Source of the DNA: an uncultured Bacteroidales bacterium
GTDB taxonomy: Bacteria > Bacteroidota > Bacteroidia > Bacteroidales > UBA932
Reading direction: 5' to 3'
DNA length: 64,000 nt
Assembly (NCBI GenBank): GCA_944325445.1
Contig: CALVAG010000007.1
Span: 62,001-126,000, forward strand
Part shown: piece after piece, positions 5,943 through 15,513 of the stretch
Numbering within the stretch: the first letter of the stretch is position 1
Layout of the letters: every line of letters begins with the position of its first letter
Notes under the pieces: model-generated
Databases searched by the model: none
The model's input: only the letters and a program-made list of their open reading frames with translations
What the model was told of the DNA's origin: nothing
Translations under genes and position numbers: made by a program

Positions 5943-8900
5943 TCAGAAAGACCTGTTGTAAACCAACTCCCACGGGAATTGGGTATTCAGGGCAAAGGCG
6001 GGATTGCCTATATTGATGCCCGTATATCCGTAAATATAGACATCGATGCCGTTGAGATTGATTTTACTGTACATTTCGTTCTCATCATCGACCGCCTGCA
6101 GCGGGACATTCACGTAATATTGCTGAGGGGCGATACCGTTGAACGTATAGCCGCTGCCGTCGAAAAGTGTTATCCTATCTCCCATCTGGAACGATACGTT
6201 ATAATTCGAAAACCCTACGGAGGATGAGGTATAAACCCGCCCGTTATACTTGAACGGAATGTTTGCCGGTATTTCATTACCCAAATAGTTTCTCAATTCA
6301 GGTGTGTTCGCAAAGAACTGCGAATTGGGCGAGGTGTACCATCTGGCCACCATCTGGTTTACATACTCGAAATTATATTGATCTAGAGGTTCCATTCGGT
6401 TGACGGTAATTGTATTTGTCATACCTACAAGATAGACTGTCTCATATAGGATCACTTTTGAATTGAGAGTGATCTCATATCCGTCAGTCGTTCCGGTACA
6501 GGTTGCGGTAAAAGGATATTCGCCGTTATCGGCAGTCGGATTGTTAAAAGCAATTACGCCGCTGTCCCACTTCAGAGTAAAACCTCCTTTAGGAAGTCTA
6601 CTTGTCCAGATAGGATCGCTTAATCCAGAACCTGCAGGCGCATGCCTGTCGAGGTAAGCATTTGTAGGGGTATTGTACTTGCCGTTCATGGCAGCCTTTA
6701 CGACAGGGGCAATCGAGACCTCATCTATGGTAAAGGTCATATTTGCCGTGGCGTCGCTTCTTCCCTTAAGCGAAATGGCAAGGCTCATCTGCTCCGTATC
6801 CGAGGGCAGATATCTGTTCCCATTTGGATTGGTAGTCGTAGAGACCCTGAGGTTGGTAGGATTGTCGCTTTTAGGGATAAAGACAAAGAGCGCCGCTCTC
6901 GGAGAGAGGGTGACCTCCGCCTCAAAGGAGTCAGAGGCATGTTCCGGCAGTATGTCGTACTCGATCTGATAGTCGAAATGGTCGAATATGACGAACGAAC
7001 TCTCTTTCGGCACTATCCGCAGCTGCTGTATATCCAAATCGTATGTGGCGGATACAGGCCCTATCGATGCCGTTATGCGGCATGAACCGGGAGTTATGGC
7101 CTTTACCGTTATGCCGGCGGAATTCGAGGATATTATCTGTGCATTTGAATTGCTCAGGCTTATATTTATATCGGAATCAGCCGGAAGCAGGAGAGAATAC
7201 GGTATGGTAACCGTCTCTCCATTGTACATGACTCTCCCGGAAGCGGGAAAGCCGATTTGCGGATTCACCACCGTTACGGTACAGTAAAGGTCGATGCCAT
7301 GGGCAGATACCTTTATCTTTGCCTCTCCGCCGGCCACGGCGGTTACCTTGCCGCTCTGGTCTACGGTCGCTATGCCGGGCGACTGCGACGCGAAAACGGG
7401 CGATACCGGAGGTTTTACCTTATAGCCTATCGTAAAGCTCTCGCCTACGTAAAGTGTCTTTGATGTAGGGTCAATTGAGAATTCCTTTGCCTGAACGGTT
7501 ACCGTACAGGTTGCCTTCTTGGAACTGTCATCCTTTGACGCTGCAGTTATGACGGCTTCACCCGGAGCCACGGCTGTTACCTTACCGCTCCCGTCCACCG
7601 TTGCCACTTTATCATCGGAACTGCTCCATATTATATCAGGGACAGTGGCGTCGTCCGGCTCTATCGTCGCCTTCAGTTCTCCCGTCTCCCCTGTAAAGAG
7701 TGTCATCGTAGCCGGTTCTACAGTTATACCTGTGACATAAATCTTGCTGTCTACCGTTATCGCACACTCGGCCGAGATATTCGTCCCGTCTGTGGAGGTA
7801 GCGGTAATGGTACAGGTCCCGTCTCCTACAGCTGTCACTTTGCCGCTCTGGTCTACCGTTGCTACCTTCTCATCGGAACTGTTCCATTGCAGTGTCTTGT
7901 CGGCGGCTGTAAGTGGCTGCACCGCTGCGGAGAGCTGCAGTGAAGCTCCAAGTTCGGTGAACTTGTGCGATTCGGGCGAAACCTCCACGGAAGTGACGAG
8001 GTCCACTATTTCGCTATTGTCCACCCGCCAGCTGTTCTCATCAATTGCGCCGTCTCCTTTGAAACAGAGTGTAATGACATATTGAAGATTTCTTTCTACG
8101 CTATAGTCGGAAACCATATCCTTACCGAGATAAAACCTGTATATTATTTCACCTCTCTTTTGAGATGAAAGATAATTGCCCTTCAATTCGACATAACTGC
8201 AGATTTCTGAATATTCGCTCTCCTCCGGCCACCATTTATCCTTCTGTTCAAGATTTCCCTCCTGGAGTACCCCCTGGATATTTTCATATTGGTAAAAAAG
8301 GATCCCTTGTTCCAGCTCCTTTACAGTAGGATTCTCTACCAAAACCGAAGATACGGCATCTGCCCCGTCTATGATTCTGGACTCGGCAAACGGCATAACG
8401 GAAAGGGGAATATTTTTAAGCGAGACTTCATCTATCGCAATCTCCACATCCGGATTTAACATAGAATAATCGCATTTTAATACGACTTTTGCCACACATC
8501 GTTTCAAATCCAATGTAATATTCTGTTTATCCGACAGTCGCACAGACTCAACGCATCCCGACATTAAAACTCCTCCCCTTTCGGAAACCATTCCCGAATA
8601 ATCTGCTATCCCATACCTGAGCGCCTTGATTTCATCGTAGCATTTTGCATAGACGGGAGCATTGGCATTGACAAGGGCATAAACCGAATATTTCATATTC
8701 TCATAAACACAAATTTCAATTTCAGACCTCTCCGTGGCATACGAATAGTAAACAAGATCTCCAAGTTCATTAATCACATAAAGGTTTACATTTTCCATGA
8801 GAAACTCGTTTACTGCCGGGGCTTTTGTAACGACCGGCAACAATGCATAATCCACAGATATTTTTACGGAATCTCTATTCCCGTAAAAAAGCATATTCAT

Positions 8901-8972
8901 ATCATCCGTTTCGTGTACCGTACAGGAGAAAAAGGAGAAAACGATAAAAGATATCAATATAATATTTCTCAT
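5943..8972 (-). CDS. Fimbrial tip-like surface lipoprotein with Big2 Ig-like repeats
   Basis: 1009 residues, last gene of the fimbrial operon. A lipoprotein signal ends at Cys17 (FSFFSC). Residues ~25-320 look like a fimbrillin-related domain of the kind in accessory or tip subunits. Then come at least three bacterial Ig-like group 2 (Big2) repeats, roughly 325-650, with the repeated phrase VATVDxSGKVTAV. The C-terminal ~350 residues are beta-rich and of unknown fold. It starts 10 bp after the anchor-like gene. Its size and repeats suggest an extended distal adhesin or tip protein; a cell-wall-independent surface adhesin is the alternative. Confidence 0.7.
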   Translation of the reverse strand: MRNIILISFIVFSFFSCTVHETDDMNMLFYGNRDSVKISVDYALLPVVTKAPAVNEFLMENVNLYVINELGDLVYYSYATERSEIEICVYENMKYSVYALVNANAPVYAKCYDEIKALRYGIADYSGMVSERGGVLMSGCVESVRLSDKQNITLDLKRCVAKVVLKCDYSMLNPDVEIAIDEVSLKNIPLSVMPFAESRIIDGADAVSSVLVENPTVKELEQGILFYQYENIQGVLQEGNLEQKDKWWPEESEYSEICSYVELKGNYLSSQKRGEIIYRFYLGKDMVSDYSVERNLQYVITLCFKGDGAIDENSWRVDNSEIVDLVTSVEVSPESHKFTELGASLQLSAAVQPLTAADKTLQWNSSDEKVATVDQSGKVTAVGDGTCTITATSTDGTNISAECAITVDSKIYVTGITVEPATMTLFTGETGELKATIEPDDATVPDIIWSSSDDKVATVDGSGKVTAVAPGEAVITAASKDDSSKKATCTVTVQAKEFSIDPTSKTLYVGESFTIGYKVKPPVSPVFASQSPGIATVDQSGKVTAVAGGEAKIKVSAHGIDLYCTVTVVNPQIGFPASGRVMYNGETVTIPYSLLLPADSDINISLSNSNAQIISSNSAGITVKAITPGSCRITASIGPVSATYDLDIQQLRIVPKESSFVIFDHFDYQIEYDILPEHASDSFEAEVTLSPRAALFVFIPKSDNPTNLRVSTTTNPNGNRYLPSDTEQMSLAISLKGRSDATANMTFTIDEVSIAPVVKAAMNGKYNTPTNAYLDRHAPAGSGLSDPIWTSRLPKGGFTLKWDSGVIAFNNPTADNGEYPFTATCTGTTDGYEITLNSKVILYETVYLVGMTNTITVNRMEPLDQYNFEYVNQMVARWYTSPNSQFFANTPELRNYLGNEIPANIPFKYNGRVYTSSSVGFSNYNVSFQMGDRITLFDGSGYTFNGIAPQQYYVNVPLQAVDDENEMYSKINLNGIDVYIYGYTGINIGNPAFALNTQFPWELVYNRSF

Positions 8973-8982
8973 AATCCGTTTT

Positions 8983-9750
8983 TTAAATGGTTATCACGAT
9001 AGATTTCTTTATATTCCATGCCTCTACCTCGATATTGAAGCATGAAAATGAAAAATCGGCCCCGATTACTACATCTTCCAGATTCTCGGCCTCCATATCA
9101 TACCCTATGGCAGACAGCCATCCTCCCAAATCATAACTGTTTACAACCTTTGAACCCTCATAAGAGTATGTGCTTACCGCAAGTTTCATCTTTTCCATAC
9201 TCTTCTGCCTTATTATTCTGTATCTGAAAAACAGATTTCCGTCGGAATTTATCTCCTTTATTCCGCTTACAATATGCTCCTGCTCTATATATTCTCCGTC
9301 AATACCCCTTCCGGAAGTAGAACAGGTAATCCACGAGGAGAGAATGCCATCCCCTTCGCTTCCGTCAAGTATCAAATAGATATCCGCATACTCCCTGCAG
9401 ACCTCTATATACTCATGCACCGTCTCTCCGGTAGCATCCAGTTCAGTTCCTGAATAGTACAAGGAATCGGTATCCGGATTGCCCCATACATGGCATCCGA
9501 CCATATCTTTTGCAAGTCTGACATTATATGGGAGGAGATAGCTTTCCTTTAAAATAGTATCCCTTGCAAGAATCTCCCCGTCGGAAGCCAGGAACCACAG
9601 GTCCAATCTCTTTATCGAAGTATCTGTCCCGCTGAAATCCAATGTAACAAAACATGGACATGCAGACCTGTCTTCCATAATGGAATCACAGGAAAAGAGA
9701 GAGAGTACGGTATAGGACGCGAGAATCGAAAACAATAAAATTCTACTCAT
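8983..9750 (-). CDS. FimB/Mfa2-family fimbrial anchor lipoprotein
   Basis: 255 residues with a lipoprotein signal (Cys21, SLFSC) followed by the family hallmark DRSACPC just after the lipobox. In Porphyromonas, Mfa2/FimB anchors the fimbrium in the outer membrane and limits its length. The body alternates beta strands. It lies between the shaft-like fimbrillin and the large Big2 protein and is co-transcribed with both. Confidence 0.8.
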   Translation of the reverse strand: MSRILLFSILASYTVLSLFSCDSIMEDRSACPCFVTLDFSGTDTSIKRLDLWFLASDGEILARDTILKESYLLPYNVRLAKDMVGCHVWGNPDTDSLYYSGTELDATGETVHEYIEVCREYADIYLILDGSEGDGILSSWITCSTSGRGIDGEYIEQEHIVSGIKEINSDGNLFFRYRIIRQKSMEKMKLAVSTYSYEGSKVVNSYDLGGWLSAIGYDMEAENLEDVVIGADFSFSCFNIEVEAWNIKKSIVITI

Positions 9751-9759
9751 CGTACAAGA

Positions 9760-10788
9760 TTAAAATTCAACATCGATTTTAGGCAGCAGTTCCCAGTCCA
9801 GCACATTGAGCGTCACATCCAGAGTTCCCTTTTCAAGTGGCTGTTCAGGATCCAAAGTACCTGGTCTCATAATATTTACATCTATCGAATATGAGCTGTT
9901 TCTCTCAATTTCCTTTATGGGGACAGGATAGTAATATGTATTACCGTTCAAATCTGCCTGAATGATGAGTTTCGTATAGCGCTCCGTTTCACTTTCCTGT
10001 TCCAGCATATTGGAATAGCAGTAGAAGTAATGCGGAACAGGATGACCTGAATCATTAATGCTTTGCGGTATCGATTCGTACAGCATTCCGTCCATTTTAC
10101 ACCCGCTGATATCTGTTGCAACGGCCTTTCCGCTATTCAAAATCGTTACGGTTTCCGGAGAATTTCCGTTATGATATAACTTCTCCCCTACTACATTGGT
10201 CAGATAGAATTTTACATTTTGCAATTCCGAATTTTCATAAGGGGTGCCGGCAAACGATGTCCTGACCGATTTCAGCTCTATCCTGGAGACAAGCCTGGAT
10301 ATTGAAAATGTAAGATATGTAGAACTCTGCAACACCGCTTCCACGGTACCGGTCATTGTAAAACTTTTCAAATTTTCATTTTTCAAGCTGGAATACTCTC
10401 TTTCGAATCCTGAAAGCGTCGATACGCCGTCCCAGTTTTCTACATGCGAATTTGCAATTGCATAAATTCTCTTCAGCCCGGTCGTAGTGTTGATCTGCAG
10501 GTCATAAAGCGAATTCAACTCCCCGGCGGTAAATTTCTTATAAGTATCCAGAACGCCGGCTCCCTCACCGTCTGCCCTAAAGATAAATATTTCAAGCGTC
10601 TGGACAGAATTGTCATCTTTTTGAACTCCATGGCTGCTTCCTGAAGCCTTGGTTTGCGGCACAATGGAAAGATATAGCGTACTTTCACCCCCTGCGCCAT
10701 ACGCTTCCCCGCTTTCACTCTTGGAACATGAGGCAATAAGCACTGCCGAAGAAAAAAACGCAATCGCAACAAATCTGAATTTTTTCAT
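9760..10788 (-). CDS. Fimbrillin, Mfa1/FimA-like major subunit
   Basis: 342 residues. A lipoprotein signal with Cys21 (LIASC) is followed by a Ser/Gly-rich segment and a fimbrillin N-terminal domain pattern (TLYLSIVPQTKAS, VQTLEIFIFRADGEG), then IYAIANSH, the usual conserved strand. The C-terminal LNVLDWELLP ending is also typical of fimbrillins. Known members are secreted as lipoproteins, trimmed by a protease and polymerised by donor-strand exchange. It is the first pilin gene after the DUF3868-type gene and is the likely shaft. Confidence 0.8.
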   Translation of the reverse strand: MKKFRFVAIAFFSSAVLIASCSKSESGEAYGAGGESTLYLSIVPQTKASGSSHGVQKDDNSVQTLEIFIFRADGEGAGVLDTYKKFTAGELNSLYDLQINTTTGLKRIYAIANSHVENWDGVSTLSGFEREYSSLKNENLKSFTMTGTVEAVLQSSTYLTFSISRLVSRIELKSVRTSFAGTPYENSELQNVKFYLTNVVGEKLYHNGNSPETVTILNSGKAVATDISGCKMDGMLYESIPQSINDSGHPVPHYFYCYSNMLEQESETERYTKLIIQADLNGNTYYYPVPIKEIERNSSYSIDVNIMRPGTLDPEQPLEKGTLDVTLNVLDWELLPKIDVEF

Positions 10789-10800
10789 AATTTTTCTATT

Positions 10801-12792
10801 TTATTGATTATATATATTTTCCAATCCGTATTTCTTGATTACTGCAGATATTTCCGGATCCAGATTCCCTCTATGTCTCATAGAGGCATCGGCCTCTACA
10901 GAACTGAGAAAATATTCTGCAGCACGCTCGGTATCATTCAAACGCGCGCATGCCAAAGCCATCAGATAATCCCTCTTTGCCGTTTTCGGCAAAACCTCCA
11001 GAATTGCTTTTGCCGAATGATTATACCCCATACATAGATAAGCCAGGGCGGTATTTATATCTGAATATGGCTGCAAAATAGTCAATGCCTTACGGTAATC
11101 CCGGTTATCGAGAGCCTCTACGCCCTTCATATAGGTGCTGTCTATCTGATATGTGATGACAGTATCTTTAACCATCCCCGGACGATGGATGCTCAACGAA
11201 AAATCCACTCTTCGCAGTTCCGGATAAAAAGTCTCCTTTATATATGGATAATGGCTGCTTTTGGAAAGAGCGCGTTCTCTTGCATCATAATCGGGAAGAG
11301 AGAGTGCCGCTATCAGAGTTTTATCCCATTTTAAAGTCGAATCCTGCAGAATCATCCTCTCCAGCTCCGGCCATGGATCGGTATCGGTCTTAAGCTTGAT
11401 AAAGTCATTATCTAAAAAAGGTATTTTATCCTCTTCATGCGGTTCAGTCGCTGTCTTATCTCCGTAACCTGCAGAAAGATCCACGTTCCACGCCGCACCG
11501 TTTATACTGTCATTCATGCGATGCATATAATCGAGCAGATACTCTTTTATGGAATTTGCCCTGGATTGAGACAGCCTCTTATTATACAGATATCCTCCTT
11601 CCGGTGATGACAACGATGCAATGACAAGTGAATCCGCCACAAAACTGTTGTCGGAAAGTATTGTATAAAATATATCCGATATTCTTCGCATCTGGGCCTT
11701 GTTGGACGCGAGCGTGTCACAATAACGGGAATCGCCCGCCTTGAATGTGATATACGCCGTAGAATTGATTTTCAAGTCTCTCTCAATGACCTTTTGTTCA
11801 TATCTGACCTCATTTTGTACCAGAGAGCTCAACGAACTTATATAATAGGTTACAGGGCCGGCATCCGGCATGTTATAAAGAAGTTCTTGCGAATCATACA
11901 GTTCTCCCCCGATTTTCAATTCTATTTTTTTTACCTTCTCTCCAATCCGCAAGGGATATCTATAACAATATTTCAATCCGTTTGGTCCCTGATTTACAAC
12001 AGAATCCAGCTTTACTCCATTTATATCCAACGGATTTTTGACATACTTTGCGAACATCTTTTCTTTCTTGTCTATAAGCCGTTCATTCCTCTTTATCAGC
12101 CATTTCTTGCTATAATGAAGGACAGCTTCACGGAACTTGACGCCAAAGAGCACGGATACTTGCTCATTATCTATATATGAAGTATCGTTCCTGAGTTCGG
12201 CCACATCCTCGAAGTTCCTCTCTATAAACTTTTCCAACATTGCCTTACGCGTAAAGGCATCCATATAACCGAGAGAATCGGGAATTATTGTACTTAAAAA
12301 TTTCTCGTACAATTCATATCCGCGCAACTGGTTCTTTCTGTATTTATCTCCGGTAATATAGACCTTGTCGAGATTCAACGTATCTGAAAGACAGTACAGT
12401 TGCGGATATAATCTCAACTGGCATTCGGAATAAAGCATTTCCGGAGGAACACTTATATCGAACGCTATATTTACAAAACCGTTGCGTTCTGCAATATTCC
12501 TGAATTTAGCCTCGACCACAACAGGGGCTATTTCATCTGCAATTACCATTTCGCCGGTTTCATCATCCCTTACGGCAGACATCAGCATCACTTCGCGCCC
12601 TCTGAAATTAACCTTCTGAACGGTATCGTTCCGCACTGTATAACTTGTATCGGAAGTAAACAGAGGCAATGCATAATCCGCAATAGAAACGGAAGCCGCC
12701 ACTTTATCCGCAGAGAGTTCCTTTATACTGTTTTGCATGGAACATCCGCCAAATAGAGAGGCACAGAGCGCCAGACAACAAATCCTTTTCAT
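10801..12792 (-). CDS. DUF3868/OmpA-like lipoprotein of the fimbrial operon
   Basis: 663 residues from ATG 12792, which places a signal peptide and lipobox LFGGC directly at the start; ATG 12804 is the alternative. The first half resembles the DUF3868 proteins found next to fimbrillin genes. Around the middle a segment reads like an OmpA C-terminal domain (SLVIASLSSPEGGYLYNKRL with SQSRANSIKEYL), suggesting peptidoglycan binding. The C-terminal ~130 residues look TPR-like (YRKALTILQPYSDINTALAYL, AKRDYLMALACARL). It probably supports the fimbrial base in the periplasm. Confidence 0.7.
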   Translation of the reverse strand: MKRICCLALCASLFGGCSMQNSIKELSADKVAASVSIADYALPLFTSDTSYTVRNDTVQKVNFRGREVMLMSAVRDDETGEMVIADEIAPVVVEAKFRNIAERNGFVNIAFDISVPPEMLYSECQLRLYPQLYCLSDTLNLDKVYITGDKYRKNQLRGYELYEKFLSTIIPDSLGYMDAFTRKAMLEKFIERNFEDVAELRNDTSYIDNEQVSVLFGVKFREAVLHYSKKWLIKRNERLIDKKEKMFAKYVKNPLDINGVKLDSVVNQGPNGLKYCYRYPLRIGEKVKKIELKIGGELYDSQELLYNMPDAGPVTYYISSLSSLVQNEVRYEQKVIERDLKINSTAYITFKAGDSRYCDTLASNKAQMRRISDIFYTILSDNSFVADSLVIASLSSPEGGYLYNKRLSQSRANSIKEYLLDYMHRMNDSINGAAWNVDLSAGYGDKTATEPHEEDKIPFLDNDFIKLKTDTDPWPELERMILQDSTLKWDKTLIAALSLPDYDARERALSKSSHYPYIKETFYPELRRVDFSLSIHRPGMVKDTVITYQIDSTYMKGVEALDNRDYRKALTILQPYSDINTALAYLCMGYNHSAKAILEVLPKTAKRDYLMALACARLNDTERAAEYFLSSVEADASMRHRGNLDPEISAVIKKYGLENIYNQ

Positions 12793-12807
12793 ATTACCTT
12801 GCATGAT

Positions 12808-13383
12808 TCAAAACAGATAAGAGAGTTGTACCAATATATTGTCAGGAGCAATGAACACCTGCTTTTTATTTGCTTCAACAAGGCCGCACGAAGGGCATGA
12901 ATAGCGTCTGTACCTGCCGTAGCCGGCCATGACGGAGAGTGCGAAATCCAAATTGAATTTCGATGAGAGCATGAGTGCATATCCTCCGCCAAATGCAAGA
13001 GCATAGGCATCGCCTTCATAACTCTTTTCCGAAAATATCCCTCCGGTATTGAAGCGTGTATAATTCATATTTCCCGATATGAACCAACCTGAATAGACAT
13101 GCCATGGCCAATATCTCATACCTGTATAAAAGGCAAGCCTTTTGTTTTGCACCTGTCTGTCGGAACCCGACAGATTATATACGAACGGATTATAGCGCAT
13201 GGAAATCTCCATCGTCATATTCCTTGTTACGGCATACGAAAATGCACCGTTAAGAGTAAATAAATTCACATAATCGACAGCATTGGTCGATATGGCGATT
13301 TTTTGAGAATAGCCTCTGTTTCCGGAGAAAACAAATATGGCAAAAGAAATGAACAGATACTTTAACATAACCCTATTTTTCAT
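12808..13383 (-). CDS. DUF3575-type outer-membrane beta-barrel protein, first gene of fimbrial operon
   Basis: About 191 residues with a signal peptide (LFISFAIFVFSGNRGYSQ) and the pattern of DUF3575 proteins: NAVDYVNLFTLNGAFSYAV, RYNPFVYN, RYWPWHVYSGWFI, GDAYALAFGGGYALML, ending in an aromatic LSYLF barrel signature. Starts at 13404, 13383 and 13368 are possible. 13383 is chosen as nearest to the signal peptide while retaining a basic N-region. Such genes lead DUF3868-fimbrillin operons in Bacteroidales; the function in fimbriation is unknown. Confidence 0.75.
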   Translation of the reverse strand: MKNRVMLKYLFISFAIFVFSGNRGYSQKIAISTNAVDYVNLFTLNGAFSYAVTRNMTMEISMRYNPFVYNLSGSDRQVQNKRLAFYTGMRYWPWHVYSGWFISGNMNYTRFNTGGIFSEKSYEGDAYALAFGGGYALMLSSKFNLDFALSVMAGYGRYRRYSCPSCGLVEANKKQVFIAPDNILVQLSYLF

Positions 13384-13424
13384 TTTCGGCGAAAATAGGG
13401 GCATTACAGCAGCTGATACATGAA

Positions 13425-13459
13425 AAAAAATAAAAAGGAGAGATTTGTTCCCTCCTTTT
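13425..13459 (-). terminator. Intrinsic terminator after buk
   Basis: On the minus strand AAAAGGAG / CTCCTTTT (13452-13459 with 13433-13440) form an 8-bp stem with an 11-nt loop, followed by TATTTTTTTT. It sits 35 bp after the buk stop and ends the ackA-ptb-buk transcript before the fimbrial operon. Confidence 0.65.
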
Positions 13460-13494
13460 CAATAAAAAAAGATTTTTAAAAATTTTTCAAGACA

Positions 13495-14565
13495 TCAATA
13501 GACTTTAGCCTCTTCCTTACCTTCGAGAACGCTAAAACCATTTTGGGCCAAAGCGCCCATTTCATCTTCTCCGGGATAAATGGAAACCGGAGCGATGAAA
13601 GAGACTTTCCGCTTTACAGACTCCATCAACCCTTTGTTATATGCTATACCTCCGGTAAGAATTATCGCATCCACCTCTCCGGATACGACCGTAGCCATAG
13701 CTCCGATCTCTTTTGCCAATTGATATGCAAATGCATCTGAAATGAGCTGCGCCTCCTTATCTCCCTCTTCTACCCTTTTCTCTACCTCCTGGAAAGAGTT
13801 CGTTCCCAAATAGGCGACAACGCCGCCCTTGCCGGAAATCATCTTTTTAATCTCATCTTTCGAATGCTTTCCGCTAAAACAGATATCGACCAACTGGGCA
13901 GCCGGAAGTGAACCGGACCTCTCTGGAGAAAACGGGCCGTCTCCGCTCAACGCATCATTTACATCCACGACTCTTCCTTTTTTATGAATTCCGACAGAGA
14001 CCCCACCGCCCAAATGAGCCACTATAAGGTTCAGTTCATTGTAATTTTTGCCGTGTTCCCTGGCATAGAGTTTGGCAATCGCCTTTTGATTCAATGCATG
14101 AAAAATGGATATTTTTCTAAAAGCCGGATGACCGGTTATTCTGGCAACGGGGTCGAGCTCATCGACGACAACCGGATCCGCAATTATAGCCATGATTCCG
14201 CCTACCTCGTCTGCAAGGTCTCTCGCAATCATCGCTCCGAGATTGCTGGCATGCTCACCGTTCTTTCCGCTTTTAATGTCATCTATCATTGCATCATTCA
14301 CTATATAAACGCCTGAAGGAATAGGCCTTACCAGACCTCCTCTTCCGACTATCAGATTAAGGTCAGAAAGAGCGATATTATTCTCTTTCAATGCATTTTT
14401 TATAGTCTGCTTTCTAAACTCCAATTGGTCTATTACAGTTTTATACGGAGCCAATTCTTCGCTGGAGTGACGTAAGGTCTTGCAGAAAAGCTCTCTGCCG
14501 TCTTTATAAACCGCTATTTTAGTAGAGGTAGACCCGGGATTTATTGCCAAAATCAGTTCAGACAT
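13495..14565 (-). CDS. buk: Butyrate kinase
   Basis: 356 residues, the usual length, from ATG 14565. The acetokinase-family phosphate loop NPGSTSTKIAVYKDG lies at the N-terminus, with VGRGGLVRP, HLGGGVSVGIHKKGRV and LTGGIAYNKG further on. It makes ATP from butyryl-phosphate or branched acyl-phosphates and ADP. It starts 11 bp after ptb ends, last gene of ackA-ptb-buk. Confidence 0.92.
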   Translation of the reverse strand: MSELILAINPGSTSTKIAVYKDGRELFCKTLRHSSEELAPYKTVIDQLEFRKQTIKNALKENNIALSDLNLIVGRGGLVRPIPSGVYIVNDAMIDDIKSGKNGEHASNLGAMIARDLADEVGGIMAIIADPVVVDELDPVARITGHPAFRKISIFHALNQKAIAKLYAREHGKNYNELNLIVAHLGGGVSVGIHKKGRVVDVNDALSGDGPFSPERSGSLPAAQLVDICFSGKHSKDEIKKMISGKGGVVAYLGTNSFQEVEKRVEEGDKEAQLISDAFAYQLAKEIGAMATVVSGEVDAIILTGGIAYNKGLMESVKRKVSFIAPVSIYPGEDEMGALAQNGFSVLEGKEEAKVY

Positions 14566-14576
14566 AGCTCTACTCC

Positions 14577-15482
14577 CTATTTTGCTGTAATTGCAGCCAA
14601 AGCGATAGAATTCAATTTTGTATCTATACTGTCGGCACGGCTCGACAATACACACGGAGCCTTTGCACCTGTAACCATTGCAGCGACCCTTATACCGCTC
14701 ACGAGCTGAGTATTTGTCTTATAGAAAACATTTGCAGCCTCGATGCTCGGGAAAACCAGACAATCCGCATCGCCTGCAACTTTGCTTTCGAGTTTCTTTA
14801 TTTTAACAGCCTCTTGAGAAAGTGCGACATCTATTGCCAAGGGCCCGTCCACATAACATCCCGGAATTTGTCCCCTGTCACTCATTTTGGCTATCATGGC
14901 AGCCTCGACGCAGGCCGGCATACCTGAAAGCATCTGCTCTGTAGCTGCGACCATGGCTATTTTAGGCTTCTCCACACCCAAAGCCTGTGCAGTCTCCTTG
15001 ACGTAATTTACCATTGCCAGTTTTTGCTTGAAATCGGGAGCAGGGATTACCGCAATGTCTGCAATTATTATAAATTTATGATAATTCGGATTTTGAATAA
15101 GACAAACATGACTCAATACTGCCTTCGGAGGAAGCAGACCTCTCTCCTTATTGAGAATGCCGCGCATATATTTGTCTGTGCTGCACAGACCTTTCATCAA
15201 TATATCCGCCTCCCCTCCATTCACCATATCGACAGCCTGTGAAATGGATTTCAACTCATTTTCATTATTTACGATTTTAAAGAGCGAGCTGTCTATATTC
15301 TCCTGTTTGCATATATCCAAAATCATCTTTTCGTTGCCGACGAGGGTACCGTCTACGATTCCGGCCTTTACAGCCAATGCCACCGCATTTATAGTGTGGT
15401 CATCAACAGCCCACGCCGCAACCAGTCTTTTCTTGGGTTTTGAACGGAGCTGATCAAATAATTCATCGAAATTTCTTATCAT
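14577..15482 (-). CDS. ptb: Phosphate butyryltransferase (phosphotransacylase family)
   Basis: 301 residues. The Pta/Ptb family pattern is present throughout: KGLCSTDKYMRGILN, PAPDFKQKL, VAATEQMLSGMPA, DGPLAIDVALS, DCLVFPSIEAANVFYK and LSSRADS. It exchanges CoA of (iso)butyryl-CoA for phosphate. Lying between ackA and buk, it couples acyl-CoA from amino-acid or sugar fermentation to ATP. Broader acyl specificity is common in Ptb, so acetyl or branched-chain substrates are possible. Confidence 0.9.
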   Translation of the reverse strand: MIRNFDELFDQLRSKPKKRLVAAWAVDDHTINAVALAVKAGIVDGTLVGNEKMILDICKQENIDSSLFKIVNNENELKSISQAVDMVNGGEADILMKGLCSTDKYMRGILNKERGLLPPKAVLSHVCLIQNPNYHKFIIIADIAVIPAPDFKQKLAMVNYVKETAQALGVEKPKIAMVAATEQMLSGMPACVEAAMIAKMSDRGQIPGCYVDGPLAIDVALSQEAVKIKKLESKVAGDADCLVFPSIEAANVFYKTNTQLVSGIRVAAMVTGAKAPCVLSSRADSIDTKLNSIALAAITAK

Positions 15483-15513
15483 AATATATGTTTTTATTGT
15501 TAATACTCTTTGT

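Noticed and set aside
7200..8000. Repeated segments in the 1009-aa gene, considered as a DNA repeat array or CRISPR
   Set aside because: They are imperfect coding repeats of Big2 domains (VATVDxSGKVTAV) in one frame, not spaced identical repeats.
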